Source of the DNA: Labilithrix sp.
GTDB lineage: Bacteria > Myxococcota_A > Polyangia > Polyangiales > Polyangiaceae
DNA length: 64,000 nt
NCBI GenBank assembly: GCA_019637155.1
Contig: JAHBWE010000030.1
Location: 1 to 64,000 of the forward strand
Reading direction: 5' to 3'
Positions 1-8,994 of this stretch are shown here, in pieces (within the stretch, counting starts at the first letter, position 1; each line of letters opens with the position of its first letter). A model generated the notes under the pieces. It did no database searches. It had not been told where the DNA came from and saw nothing but the letters and a program-made list of their open reading frames with translations. Made by a program: the position numbers and the translations under genes.

Positions 1-662
1 GCTGCCGCGTGCACCGTAGCGTCTGCGCCACGCGCGGTTGCGCTCGCGCTACCCGCCGCCGAGCCCGGGCCGCCGCTCGCCGCTCCCGCGTGCGCCGTAG
101 CGTCCGCGCTGCCCGCGGTCGCGTCGCCGCGCGCCGTAGCGCCTGCGCTCATCAACGCGCCCGCGCCGCCCGTCGCGCCAGCACCGCGCGCCGTAGCGCC
201 TGCGCTCATCAACGCGCCCGCGCCGCCCGTCGCGCCAGCGCCGCGCGCCGTAGCGCCTGCGTCGACCAACGCGCCAATGGCCGCCGCATCGCCCGTCTCG
301 CCTGCGTTCATCAACGCGCCCGCGGCCGCCGCGCCGCCTGCCGACACCGTCGTCGCGTCCAACGCCGCCGCGCCCGCCGCCGCCGCCCCCTGCGTGTACG
401 TCTCTGCGTCGCTGAGGGGGGCTGCGCCGTGGAGGCGCTTCTTTGCGCCTGCGATGGTGAAGCCGTCGCGGTAGAGGAGGTCGCGGACGCGGAGGAGGTT
501 CTCTACGTCCTTGCGCGAGTAGACGCGTTGGCCCTTCGCGCTCTTCGTCGGGCGGATGCTGCGGAACTCGCGCTCCCAATAGCGGAGCACGTGCGGCTCG
601 ACGCCGACGAGCCCGGCCACCTCACCGATGCGGAAGAACAGCTTCGGCGGGAGTTCGCCCAT
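1..662 (-). CDS. MerR-family transcriptional regulator, cut by the window edge
   Basis: Translation on the minus strand from the ATG at 662 gives a MerR winged-helix domain in residues 6-75: a [14 protein letters not shown] helix-turn-helix, then LRYWEREF and [11 protein letters not shown]. MerR proteins bind DNA as dimers and remodel spaced promoters. The rest of the readable protein is an unusual Ala/Gly/Thr-rich low-complexity tail built on a 19-residue repeat. It has no recognisable effector domain or metal-binding cysteines. The gene starts 39 bp after the ihfA stop and on the same strand, so the two are probably co-transcribed; a MerR-like gene beside ihfA is common in deltaproteobacterial lineages. 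The stop codon lies outside the window. The HTH is certain, but the ligand and targets are unknown. Confidence 0.85.
   Translation of the reverse strand, partial: MGELPPKLFFRIGEVAGLVGVEPHVLRYWEREFRSIRPTKSAKGQRVYSRKDVENLLRVRDLLYRDGFTIAGAKKRLHGAAPLSDAETYTQGAAAAGAAALDATTVSAGGAAAAGALMNAGETGDAAAIGALVDAGATARGAGATGGAGALMSAGATARGAGATGGAGALMSAGATARGDATAGSADATAHAGAASGGPGSAAGSASATARGADATVHAA
131..275 (-). repeat. 57-bp in-frame tandem repeat in the MerR tail
   Basis: Units begin at 131, 188 and 245, an exact 57-bp (19-codon) period. The first two are nearly identical, differing at the a/g of gcaccgcg versus gcgccgcg. The third diverges after about 25 bases, and degenerate copies continue on both sides. 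Because the period is a multiple of three, copy number can change without breaking the frame. The repeat encodes Ala/Gly-rich units with [13 protein letters not shown] as the core. Confidence 0.85.
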
Positions 663-701
663 CGCAGCGCTCGTCGCGGTCTTCGCCAACGTGGAGGCGC
701 T

Positions 702-1226
702 TTACTCCTTCGTGATCTCGCTCGCAATGGGCGCGGCGGCGAGCGGCGTCGATCCGAGCGGCGAGCCGCCGTTCGCGTTCGAGGGCGAAGTCGCCGCCGA
801 CGACGTCGACGTGACCTTCGACGCGCCGTCGGTCGCACCAGGCGCGGAGGGAGCGGCGGGCGCGGTGGCCGCGGCGGCGCCGCCGCCCGAGTCGAGCGAC
901 TCGTCGTCGTCGTCCTCGTCGTCCTCGTCGTCGATGAGGCCGGCGTGCTTCGGGTTGAGCGCCTGCTTCAAGATCTGGCTCGCCTTGAAGGTGAGGACGC
1001 GACGCTCGCTGATCTTGATCGGGTCGCCCGTCTGCGGGTTGCGTCCGGGGCGTTGGCGCTTGTCGCGAAGGACGAAGTTGCCGAAGCCGCTGATCTTGAT
1101 CTTCTCGCCGCGTCCGAGGGTCTCCTTCATCATCTCGAAGACCAGGTCGACGATGTCCGCCGACTCCTTCTTCGAGAATCCGCCGACCCTCGTGTACAGC
1201 GCCTGGACGATCTCAGCCTTGGTCAT
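702..1226 (-). CDS. ihfA: Integration host factor alpha subunit with acidic and Ala-rich tail
   Basis: This is the alpha chain of the DNA-bending heterodimer IHF, which shapes the nucleoid and assists recombination and sigma-54 promoters. Residues 1-93 are a complete HU/IHF fold: MTKAEIVQALY, KKESADIVDLVFE, the ISGFGNFVLRDK beta arm, the GRNPQTGDPI loop that inserts into the minor groove, and FKASQILKQALN. The family normally ends near residue 100. Here an Asp/Glu run (DDEDDEDDDDES) and about 60 Ala/Ser/Pro/Thr residues follow, giving 174 aa. The ATG at 1226 was chosen over an upstream in-frame ATG at 1310 because the IHF fold begins there and a GGAG lies about 7 nt upstream. An AT-richer stretch around 1270-1320 probably holds the promoter. 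Confidence 0.93.
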   Translation of the reverse strand: MTKAEIVQALYTRVGGFSKKESADIVDLVFEMMKETLGRGEKIKISGFGNFVLRDKRQRPGRNPQTGDPIKISERRVLTFKASQILKQALNPKHAGLIDDEDDEDDDDESLDSGGGAAAATAPAAPSAPGATDGASKVTSTSSAATSPSNANGGSPLGSTPLAAAPIASEITKE

Positions 1227-1320
1227 GATCGTCTCCACCCCCGACGGTGGGAAATTCCTGCGCCCACTCGCAGGTACCGGATAGTAAAGCGATAAAATCC
1301 GAGCGGCCACTCAAAAACGA

Positions 1321-1366
1321 CCGGGTCCGGCGCGCGCTCCACGAACGGGGGCGCGCGCGGACCCGG
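1321..1366. other. Large imperfect inverted repeat upstream of ihfA
   Basis: The left arm ccgggtccggcgcgcgc and the right arm gcgcgcgcggacccgg pair over about 16 bp with one bulged base, around a 13-14 nt loop. It lies between the terminator of the glycosyltransferase gene and the ihfA leader. It could be a second part of the transcription barrier or a regulatory structure; the sequence does not decide. Confidence 0.5.
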
Positions 1367-1372
1367 GCGGTG

Positions 1373-1398
1373 AAAACCAAGCTCTTTCGAGAGCTTGG
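1373..1398 (-). terminator. Rho-independent terminator of the glycosyltransferase gene
   Basis: A perfect 9-bp stem CCAAGCTCT/AGAGCTTGG with a 4-nt loop (1377-1398) is followed on the minus strand by TTTT. It begins 10 bp after the stop of the gene ending at 1408. The stem is unusually AT-rich for this genome, which makes it stand out. Confidence 0.75.
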
Positions 1399-1407
1399 CT
1401 TCGTCCT

Positions 1408-3006
1408 TCAGGCCGCGAGCTCCTCCGACGGAGCCGGGGCGGCGGGGGCCACGCTGTCGGGCACGCTGTCCCGAGACGACGCGAGCGCGAGCGTCGCGGC
1501 ACGGCGTCGCGCCGTCTGCTCGCTCGTCACGAGCGTCGCGACGTAGCCGTAGCCGAAGCAGAAGAGCATCGCGAACGGCGTCGCGAACCAGTGCCCCGTC
1601 TCGATCGACGCGACCACGCTCGCGAACGAGAAGAGGCAGAGGAAGATCTCCGTCATCGGGAGATCGGCGCGCATGCGGTACCGCGTCGAGTGACCGACGC
1701 CGTGCTTCGGCGTGCGGACGAACTCTCCCGCCATGCTGTTCAGGCCGGACCACACCGCGGTCGAGAGATGCGGCGCGAGCCCGGCGCCGAGCGCGAGGAG
1801 CATCGGCAGCGTCTTCAGCGCCTCGATGCGGGAGCGGCCCTGCGCGGCCTCCGCCATCATGTAGAACGCCGCGAGCGAGCCCGTCGTGCCGATGCAGAGC
1901 GGGAGGTCGACGAGGACCATCGTGCGCGCGTCCGTCGCCGGCATGAGGATGAGGGCGGGGAGGAGGAGCACCGAGAGGACGACCATGAGCGGGTACGCGA
2001 AGTGCGGCGTCAGGTGGAAGAACGCCTCCGCGCGCTGCGTGAGCGTGAGCGACGAATTCGTCATCACCTTCTTCATCAGCTTCCGCGACGTCTGCACGGT
2101 GCCCTTCGCCCAGCGGAACTGCTGCTGGCGGAGCGCGCTCACGTCCTCGGGGAGCTCGGCGGGCGTCACGACGTCGTCGCGGTAGACCGCCTTCCATCCC
2201 TTCATCTGCGCGCGGTACGAGAGGTCGAGGTCCTCCGTCAGCGTGTCGTGCTGCCAGCCGCCCGCGTCGGCGATCGCCGCCGCGCGCCACATGCCGCCCG
2301 TGCCCGAGAAGTTGAAGAGCCACCCCGCGCCGTAGCGCGCGCGGTTCTCGACGAGGTGATGCCCGTCGAGCATGAGCGCCTGCACGCGCGTGAGCAGCGA
2401 GAGCTCACGGTTCATGTGACCCCAGCGCGCCTGCACCATGCCGACCTTCGCGTCGTTCATGAAGTGCGGGACGAGGTCACGCAGGAACGACGTCTGCGGG
2501 ACGAAGTCCGCGTCGAACAGCGCGACGAGCTCGCCCTTCGCGACCTTCAGCCCCGCGTCGAGCGCGCCGGCCTTGTAGCCCGTGCGATCGGTGCGGTGCA
2601 GATAGACGATGTCGAGCGGACCCTGCCAGCTCGCGGGCGTCCCGGCGGGCAGCGCCGGCGGGTTCTTGCGGAGCGACTCCACCTTCGCGCGCGCCATCTG
2701 CCGCGACTCGTCGGTCGAGTCGTCGAGCACCTGGATCTCGAGCTTGCTGCGCGGGTACGCCATCTTGGCGGTCTCCTCGAGCAGGCGATGCAGCACCGTC
2801 GCCTCGTTGAAGAGGGGGAGCTGGATCGTCACGTGCGGGAGCGTCTTCGGATCCGCGCCGGCGGGGAGCGCCTCGGCGGCGCTCTTCATCGCGCGCAGCT
2901 TCTTCCGGAAGCGAAGGACGGTAAGGACGAGATGCGACCGGTGAAGCCCATACGACGCGAGCAGCAAGAGCACCGCGAAGTACGCGAAACACAAGGCAAC
3001 GTGCAT
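1408..3006 (-). CDS. Membrane family-2 glycosyltransferase, cellulose-synthase-like
   Basis: This is a processive-type GT2 that would polymerise or transfer sugars at the inner membrane, probably for a cell-surface polysaccharide. All catalytic signatures are present in order: DDS (95-97), DAD (165-167), TEDLD (257-261) and QQFRW (295-299, the QxxRW acceptor motif). One N-terminal membrane segment (about residues 4-24) precedes the cytosolic catalytic domain, and about four hydrophobic segments follow it between residues 325 and 495. This is the topology of CESA/CslA-like synthases and bacterial beta-mannan or glucan synthases. There is no PilZ domain, so c-di-GMP control is not indicated. 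It is monocistronic, with a terminator directly downstream. The product polymer cannot be told from sequence. Confidence 0.88.
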   Translation of the reverse strand: MHVALCFAYFAVLLLLASYGLHRSHLVLTVLRFRKKLRAMKSAAEALPAGADPKTLPHVTIQLPLFNEATVLHRLLEETAKMAYPRSKLEIQVLDDSTDESRQMARAKVESLRKNPPALPAGTPASWQGPLDIVYLHRTDRTGYKAGALDAGLKVAKGELVALFDADFVPQTSFLRDLVPHFMNDAKVGMVQARWGHMNRELSLLTRVQALMLDGHHLVENRARYGAGWLFNFSGTGGMWRAAAIADAGGWQHDTLTEDLDLSYRAQMKGWKAVYRDDVVTPAELPEDVSALRQQQFRWAKGTVQTSRKLMKKVMTNSSLTLTQRAEAFFHLTPHFAYPLMVVLSVLLLPALILMPATDARTMVLVDLPLCIGTTGSLAAFYMMAEAAQGRSRIEALKTLPMLLALGAGLAPHLSTAVWSGLNSMAGEFVRTPKHGVGHSTRYRMRADLPMTEIFLCLFSFASVVASIETGHWFATPFAMLFCFGYGYVATLVTSEQTARRRAATLALASSRDSVPDSVAPAAPAPSEELAA

Positions 3007-3108
3007 GCGTGGGAGCGTGGCATCCGCCGCCGCTCACATTGTCACGGAGTTGTAATTCGTTGTACCGGTTTGCCGCGCGGCGTCAGAAACTTGACGCGCG
3101 TTCGCCCG

Positions 3109-4419
3109 CTATTTCTTGCCGAAATCGACGTTGTAATAGATGCCGACGCTGAGGCCGGCCATGAAGAAGAAGCCGCTGCCGGGATCGGTGCATGACGTCG
3201 ACGAGGTGTCGACGAGGCCGAGGTCGCTGGCGGTCTTGCAGCCGCGGTCGCTGAGCTGACCCGCCGAGACGTCGGCGAGCGGGACGAGGCGCATGGGACC
3301 GAGCGGGATCGAGACGCCGGCGTGAAGACCGGCCTGGAGGCCGTTCACGTTGTCGTCGAGCTTCTTCGTGACCCCGGTTGGGCCCGTGAACTCGATCGCG
3401 CGCTGGATGTAGCGGTAGCCCGCGTTGATCGTGGCGATCGGCGAGACGCTGTCGTTGTCGTAGACGAAGCCGCCGAACACGCCGATGTACTCGGAGAGGA
3501 CGGAGATGTTCGAGCGCGAGGCCGCGCCCTGACCGCCGTCGAGGATGGTGGGGTCGCCGGGGATGAAGCGCTCGGGCGCACGGAGGAACGCGATCTCCGC
3601 GCTTCCGCCGACGAGGAAGCGATTCGCGATGCGCCCCGCGATGTCGATGCCGCCGCCGACGCCGGGACCCGCGTAGTCCTTGAAGTTCGTGTTCTCGTCG
3701 ACCTTGCCGAACGGCAGGAAGGCGAGCGGCCGGAGGCCGACGAGGAGGCCGAGCCCGGTCGGCCCCGTGCTCGCCGGCTTGTCGCTCGTCTCCGGCGTGG
3801 TGAGCCCGCCCGTCGCGCCCTTCTCGAGCGTGACGTCGACCGACTTCGCGTCCTTCTCCTTCACGTCGACGTCGACCGGCGCGCGCGTGCCCCAGCCCGA
3901 CGCCGTCGCGGTGATCTTGTACTGCCCCGGGTTGATCGGACGCGCGATGCCGATCGTCTCGATCGGCATCGTCTTGTCGTTCAGGTTGATCTGCAGGTTG
4001 GGGAGCGTGCTCGGCTCGGGCGTCACGTTGACGCGCAACGTGGGGATGCGCGGGCGGAGCGTCTCGAGCTCCTTCGCGCCTTGCGCCTGCGCCTGCTTGA
4101 AGACGTCCGGCGCGTTCGCCTCGAGGGGCAGGCGCGAGAGCGTCTCGTAGGTCTCCACCGCCTCGACGAGGCGACCGAGCTTCTCCTGGCACTCGGCGAT
4201 GCGGAGCAGGTGCGTCGGCGCGTCGAAGAGCTTCTGCGCCTTCTCGAAGTCCGCGAGCGCTTCGGCGTACTTCCCCTTGTCCTGCAGCTCGACGCCTTCG
4301 GTATAGGCCGCACGAGCGGCGGCCTTCTTCTCGTTGTCGCTCATCTGGCCGAACGCGCCGCGTCCCGCGAGGAACATCGGCGCGAACGCCGCAAGCGCGA
4401 CCAACACCCGCAGCTTCAT
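3109..4419 (-). CDS. Exported TPR plus beta-barrel protein
   Basis: The protein starts with a signal peptide (MKLRVLVALAAFAPMFLAG, cleaved near GAFG). Residues 30-130 carry TPR-like helices (AARAAYTEGVELQDKGKYAEALADFEKAQKLF). A PEGA-like beta domain follows at about 140-225 with short repeated strands. The last 200 residues alternate polar and hydrophobic residues and end in YNVDFGKK, as in an outer-membrane barrel. This architecture is common among uncharacterised myxobacterial envelope proteins. The kinase gene upstream on the same strand is 33 bp away, so the two may be co-transcribed. The exact role is unknown. Confidence 0.75.
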   Translation of the reverse strand: MKLRVLVALAAFAPMFLAGRGAFGQMSDNEKKAAARAAYTEGVELQDKGKYAEALADFEKAQKLFDAPTHLLRIAECQEKLGRLVEAVETYETLSRLPLEANAPDVFKQAQAQGAKELETLRPRIPTLRVNVTPEPSTLPNLQINLNDKTMPIETIGIARPINPGQYKITATASGWGTRAPVDVDVKEKDAKSVDVTLEKGATGGLTTPETSDKPASTGPTGLGLLVGLRPLAFLPFGKVDENTNFKDYAGPGVGGGIDIAGRIANRFLVGGSAEIAFLRAPERFIPGDPTILDGGQGAASRSNISVLSEYIGVFGGFVYDNDSVSPIATINAGYRYIQRAIEFTGPTGVTKKLDDNVNGLQAGLHAGVSIPLGPMRLVPLADVSAGQLSDRGCKTASDLGLVDTSSTSCTDPGSGFFFMAGLSVGIYYNVDFGKK

Positions 4420-4452
4420 GGCGCGGAGACTAAACCGGACTTGGCTGCGCCG

Positions 4453-6042
4453 TCAGTAACCGGGATCGTTCTTGTTCGCCTTCGGCCCCGGGGCGGGGGC
4501 CGGCGCGGGCGCGGGGGCCGGCGCGGCGGCGGGCTTCGCGACCGGGGCGGGGGCGGGTCCGGGCTTCGTCCCCGGCTTCGTGCTCGGCTTCGGGTGGTCC
4601 GGTTTCGTCTCGGGCTTCGGGTCCGGCTTCGTCTCCGCGACCTTCTCGTGCGCCTCGGCGCCGGCGGGCTTCGCGGAGTCGGCCGGCTTCGGATCCTCCG
4701 GGATCGGCGCCTTGATCTCCGTCTTCTCGGTCGGGACCTCCGGCGGGTTCGTGGGCGCGGCGACGACCGGCTCGACCGGCTTTCGCCCGTAGGTGAGGAA
4801 CGCAGCGGTCCCGACCCCGGCGAAGAGGAGCGTCACCGCGACGGTGATGCCGATGACCTTGCCCTTGCCGCCGCTCGAAGGCACGCCCGCGACGACGCCG
4901 GTCGTGAACGGCGAGTTCGTCATCGACGCGGGCTGCTGGCCGTAGCCCGGCTGCGACTGCCCCGGCGACGACTGCGTGTGCGGGAGCGGCGCGGGCGTGT
5001 GGCCGTAGCCGCTCGCGGCGCGCGCGGCGTTCGCCTGCTGCCCCGACGAGTGCACGCCGGCGGCGCCGCTCGCCATCATGCCGTGCGGCGTGATGATGGC
5101 GGCGTGCACGGCCGCGGTCTGCTGATGGGAGACGGGCGCGCCCTGTCCGGGCGTCGCGATCCCGGCGACGAAGCAGAGCTCGTTCGCGAGCTCCATCACC
5201 GTGCTGAAGCGGCGCTCCGGCTCGCGCTCCATCGTGCGCATGAACCAGCCGTCGAAGCCGGGCGGGATGCCGGGGACGACCTGCGAGGGCACCGGCACCG
5301 GCGCGGTGCAGATCTTCACGAGGAGGTCGCCGACCGACTCGCCGTCGAACGGGAGCTTCCCCGTGACGCAGCGGTACGCGATGACGCCGAGCGACCAGAC
5401 GTCGGTGCGGTGGTCGACGTTGCGGAGGCCGCGCGCCTGCTCGGGGGACATGTAGAACGGCGTGCCGAGGACCGCGCCCGTCTTCGTGCTCGACGTCATC
5501 CCGGGGTTGCCCGGCGCGCCTTGCATCTTCGCGATGCCGAAGTCGAGGACCTTCGCGATCTCCTCGCCGTCGTCCGCGTCGCGGACGATGAACACGTTGT
5601 CCGGCTTGAGATCGCGATGGATGATGCCTTGCTCGTGCGCGCGCTGGAGCGCGCGGCAGACTTGGAGGACGATGCGCGCCGTCTCCTGCAGGCTCATGCG
5701 CGAGAGCCGCTCGACGCGGTGCTCGAGCGACTCGCCTTGCAGCATCTCCATGATGATGAAGGGGATGCCCTCGGAGGTGACGCCGTGATCGAAGATCTGG
5801 ATCGCGTGCTTCGACTGGATCGTCGCCGCCGCCATCGCCTCCTTCTCGAAGCGGTTCCGCGCCTCCTGGCTGACCGCGTGCTCCGTCTCGATGAACTTGA
5901 TCGCGACGCGCGTGTTCAGCTTGTGGTGCTGGGCCTCCCAGACGGAGCCCATGCCGCCTTTGCCGATGAGGCGCAAGAGCTTGTAGTTGCCCGCGACGAG
6001 CCCTTGGGTCGGCGGAACGGCATCGGCGGGATTGGCGCTCAT
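4453..6042 (-). CDS. PknB-type Ser/Thr protein kinase, membrane anchored
   Basis: This is a eukaryotic-like Ser/Thr kinase. The kinase domain covers residues 20-290, with glycine loop GKGGMGSV (27-34), ATP lysine K49 in VAIKF, catalytic loop HRDLKPDN (D144), DFG (D167), a Ser/Thr-rich activation loop and MSPEQARG. A Gln/Gly/Pro-rich linker leads to a single membrane span (about 396-417). The outer region is Pro/Lys/Asp-rich and ends in Pro-Ala dipeptides, with no PASTA or WD repeats. All catalytic residues are present, so the enzyme should be active. Its substrate is unknown. It is divergent from polA across 141 bp and lies upstream of the TPR/barrel gene. Confidence 0.93.
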   Translation of the reverse strand: MSANPADAVPPTQGLVAGNYKLLRLIGKGGMGSVWEAQHHKLNTRVAIKFIETEHAVSQEARNRFEKEAMAAATIQSKHAIQIFDHGVTSEGIPFIIMEMLQGESLEHRVERLSRMSLQETARIVLQVCRALQRAHEQGIIHRDLKPDNVFIVRDADDGEEIAKVLDFGIAKMQGAPGNPGMTSSTKTGAVLGTPFYMSPEQARGLRNVDHRTDVWSLGVIAYRCVTGKLPFDGESVGDLLVKICTAPVPVPSQVVPGIPPGFDGWFMRTMEREPERRFSTVMELANELCFVAGIATPGQGAPVSHQQTAAVHAAIITPHGMMASGAAGVHSSGQQANAARAASGYGHTPAPLPHTQSSPGQSQPGYGQQPASMTNSPFTTGVVAGVPSSGGKGKVIGITVAVTLLFAGVGTAAFLTYGRKPVEPVVAAPTNPPEVPTEKTEIKAPIPEDPKPADSAKPAGAEAHEKVAETKPDPKPETKPDHPKPSTKPGTKPGPAPAPVAKPAAAPAPAPAPAPAPGPKANKNDPGY

Positions 6043-6183
6043 TCGTAAAAGCTCGTCGTCGTTCGACGGACGGGACCCTCGATTGGTTTACACCCGTTCG
6101 CGCGGTCGGAAAAACAATAGCGCGAGCGCCCGCGTAGGCTCAACTCGGCCGCGGTTGCAGGAGACGCGCCACCCTCCTACGGT

Positions 6184-8994
6184 GTGCGCGTGCCGCCGCT
6201 GCCTGCGAGCCTCCCGCCGCCCGGGAGCGAGGACGTCCTCTATCTCGTCGATCTGTCGGGCTACGTCTACCGCGCCTACCACGCGATCGCGCCGCTTTCC
6301 TCGTCGAAAGGCGAGACGACGCACGCCGTCCTCGGCACCGTGAACATGCTCCAGAAGGTGGTGAACGAGCGCCTCCCCGCCATGTTCGCCGTCGCGATGG
6401 ACAGCAAACAGCCGAGCTTTCGGAAGGAGATCGACGTCCGCTACAAGGCGACGCGGCAGGCGATGCCCTCGGATCTCGCGCCGCAGATCACGCGCGTCGA
6501 GGAGCTCGTTCGGGCGTACAACATCCCGATCTTTCGCCAGGACGGGATCGAGGCGGACGACCTCATCGCGACCATCGTGCAGAAGGCGCACGCGCAAGGC
6601 CTCCGCACCGTCATCGTCGGCGCCGACAAGGACCTGATGCAGGTCGTCCACGACGGCGACAACGACGTCATGCTCTGGGACTCGATGCGCGACCGCACGT
6701 ACGGCCCCGTCGAGGTCGAGGCGAAGTTCGGCGTGAAGCCGAGCATGCTCCGCGATCTCCTCGCGCTGACGGGCGACACCTCCGACAACATCCCCGGCGT
6801 CCCTTCGGTGGGTCCGAAGACCGCGGCCGACCTCTTGAAGGAGTTCGGCACGATCGAGAACCTCTACGCGAACCTCGACAAGGTGAAGCGCCCGAAGCTG
6901 CGCGAGAACCTCACCAACGCCGAGGCGGACGCGCGGATCTCGCAGACGCTCGTGACCCTCCGCGCCGACCTCGACGTGGAGGTCTCGCGCGACGAGCTCC
7001 GGTACGGCGGCGCCGATCTCGACGCGCTGAAGAAGCTCTTCCTCGATCTCGAGTTCACGCGGCTCCTCGACCAGATCAGCCAGGCGCAGCAGTTCGCGCG
7101 CGAAGGCCGCCAGACCACGGTCGGCTCGAAGGGCGCGGGCCGCGTCGTCGCGATGGTGTCGCGCTCCGTCGGCGAGGCGCCGGCTCCCGCGATCGAGCGG
7201 AAGTACCGCCACGTCACGAGCGCGGAGGAGGTCCGCGCGCTCCTCGCGCAGGCGAAGGAGACGAAGGTGCTCGGCCTCGGCGTCGCGATGACGGTGCCCG
7301 ATCCGATGCGCGCGGAGCTCCTCGGCGTCTCGCTCGCGGCCGCGCCGGGCGAGGGCGTCTACGTGCCGTTCGGCCATCGCTACCTCGGCGCGCCGAAGCA
7401 GCTCGGGTGGGAGGAGACGAAGGCGCTCCTCGCGCCGGTCCTCGCCGACCCCGCCGTGCGGAAGGTCGCCTACGACCTGAAGCGGATCGAGGACGTCTTC
7501 GCGCGGAGCGGCCTCGTGTTCGAGGGCGCGATCTCGGACCCGATGCTCGCGGCGTACCTGCTCGATCCGGAGTCGCCGCACGGCCTCAAGGACCTCGCGC
7601 GGCGCGAGTTCGGGACCGAGCTCCCGATCTTCGAGGAGAACGCGACCGGTCGCAAAGCCGATCGCATCGCGTTCGATCAGCTCGACGTCGAGCGCGCCAC
7701 GACCTACGCCGCGCCGCAGGCGGAGCTCGCGGTCGCCCTCGCGGAGCGGCTCGATCCGCGCATCGAGAAGGACAACCTCGGCAAGCTCTACACCGAGGTC
7801 GAGCTCCCGCTCACGCACGTGCTCGCGGCGATGGAGCAGAAGGGCGTCCTCGTCGACGTCTCGCGCCTCGCCGGCATCGCGCAGAAGGTCGAGTCCGAGT
7901 GCCAGATCCTCGACCTGAAGGCGCAGGAGGCGGCGGGCCGCAAGTTCGCGATCCGCTCGCGCGATCAGCTCGAGGCGATCCTCTTCGACGAGCTGAAGCT
8001 CCCGGTCGTGAAGCGCACGATGAAGGGCGGGCGCTCGACCGACGCGGCCGTGCTCGAGGAGCTCTCCGACAAACATCCGCTCCCGGGCCTCATCCTCGAG
8101 TTCCGCGAGCTCGACAAGCTGAAGGGCACCTATCTCGAAGGCCTCCCGCGCGCGGTGAACCCCTCCACCGGGCGCATCCACACGCGCTTCGAGCAGGCCG
8201 TCGCCGCGACGGGCCGGCTCTCGTCGACGGAGCCGAACCTGCAGAACATCCCGATCCGGAAGGAGGTCGGCCGCCTCGTGCGCTCCGCCTTCGTCGCGCC
8301 GCCCGGCTTCCGGATCGTGAGCGCGGACTACTCGCAGATCGAGCTCCGCGTCCTCGCGCACCTCGCGAAGGACCCCGCCCTCGGGCAGGCGTTCCAGGAC
8401 CGCGTCGACGTCCACACCCACACCGCGTCGCTCGTGTTCGACACGCCGCGCGCGGAGGTCACCGCCGAGCAGCGCCGCCGCGCGAAGGCGATCAACTTCG
8501 GCCTCATCTACGGCATGGGCGAGCCGCGCCTCGCGCGCGACCTCGGCATCACGCGCCAGGAGGCGGCGTCGTTCATCGCGACGTACTTCGAGCGCTTCGC
8601 GGGCGTCCGCGCGTTCATGGATCAGACGATCGAGACCGCGCGTCAGGGCGAGGCGGTGCGAACGATCCTCGGGCGGCGGCGCTTCCTTCCGAACCTGCAC
8701 TCGTCGAACCGCGGCCTCCGCTTCGAGGCGGAGCGCGTCGCGAAGAACACGCCGATCCAGGGCGCGGCGGCGGACATCCTCAAGCTCGCGATGATCGAGC
8801 TCGGGCTCGGCGACGTCGTCCCCGGCGCGCGCATGATCCTCACCGTGCACGACGAGCTCGTCTTCGAGGTCCCGGAGGCGGGCGTCGAGGAGGCGAAGGT
8901 GAAGATCAAGGCGGCGATGGAAGGCGCGATGACGCTCGACGTCCCGCTCGAGGTCGACGTCGGCGACGGCGCCCACTGGGGCGAAGCGCACTGA
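6184..8994 (+). CDS. polA: DNA polymerase I
   Basis: Pol I fills gaps and removes RNA primers. The order is 5'-3' exonuclease (about 10-300, LVDLSGYVYRAYHA, GDTSDNIPGVPSVGPKTA), 3'-5' exonuclease-like fold (340-515) and polymerase (540-936, DYSQIELR with D715, RAKAINFGLIYGM, HDEL at 889-892). The proofreading residues are not conserved: the DTE region reads VLGLGVAM (362-369), the LKYD region reads DLKRIEDVF, and the YxxxD region reads YAAPQAE. Proofreading is therefore probably absent, as in Taq polymerase. Length (936 aa) is normal. The start is a GTG at 6184 or 6190; neither has a close Shine-Dalgarno, and AGGAG lies about 20 nt upstream. Confidence 0.96.
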   Translation: MRVPPLPASLPPPGSEDVLYLVDLSGYVYRAYHAIAPLSSSKGETTHAVLGTVNMLQKVVNERLPAMFAVAMDSKQPSFRKEIDVRYKATRQAMPSDLAPQITRVEELVRAYNIPIFRQDGIEADDLIATIVQKAHAQGLRTVIVGADKDLMQVVHDGDNDVMLWDSMRDRTYGPVEVEAKFGVKPSMLRDLLALTGDTSDNIPGVPSVGPKTAADLLKEFGTIENLYANLDKVKRPKLRENLTNAEADARISQTLVTLRADLDVEVSRDELRYGGADLDALKKLFLDLEFTRLLDQISQAQQFAREGRQTTVGSKGAGRVVAMVSRSVGEAPAPAIERKYRHVTSAEEVRALLAQAKETKVLGLGVAMTVPDPMRAELLGVSLAAAPGEGVYVPFGHRYLGAPKQLGWEETKALLAPVLADPAVRKVAYDLKRIEDVFARSGLVFEGAISDPMLAAYLLDPESPHGLKDLARREFGTELPIFEENATGRKADRIAFDQLDVERATTYAAPQAELAVALAERLDPRIEKDNLGKLYTEVELPLTHVLAAMEQKGVLVDVSRLAGIAQKVESECQILDLKAQEAAGRKFAIRSRDQLEAILFDELKLPVVKRTMKGGRSTDAAVLEELSDKHPLPGLILEFRELDKLKGTYLEGLPRAVNPSTGRIHTRFEQAVAATGRLSSTEPNLQNIPIRKEVGRLVRSAFVAPPGFRIVSADYSQIELRVLAHLAKDPALGQAFQDRVDVHTHTASLVFDTPRAEVTAEQRRRAKAINFGLIYGMGEPRLARDLGITRQEAASFIATYFERFAGVRAFMDQTIETARQGEAVRTILGRRRFLPNLHSSNRGLRFEAERVAKNTPIQGAAADILKLAMIELGLGDVVPGARMILTVHDELVFEVPEAGVEEAKVKIKAAMEGAMTLDVPLEVDVGDGAHWGEAH

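Noticed and set aside
131-275. The 57-bp tandem units as a CRISPR array
   Set aside because: Units abut with no unique spacers, are in frame with a MerR gene and encode a protein repeat. No cas gene is nearby.
6088-8991. A 967-codon minus-strand open frame over polA
   Set aside because: It is antisense to polA and of biased Arg/Glu/Leu composition, with no recognisable domain.
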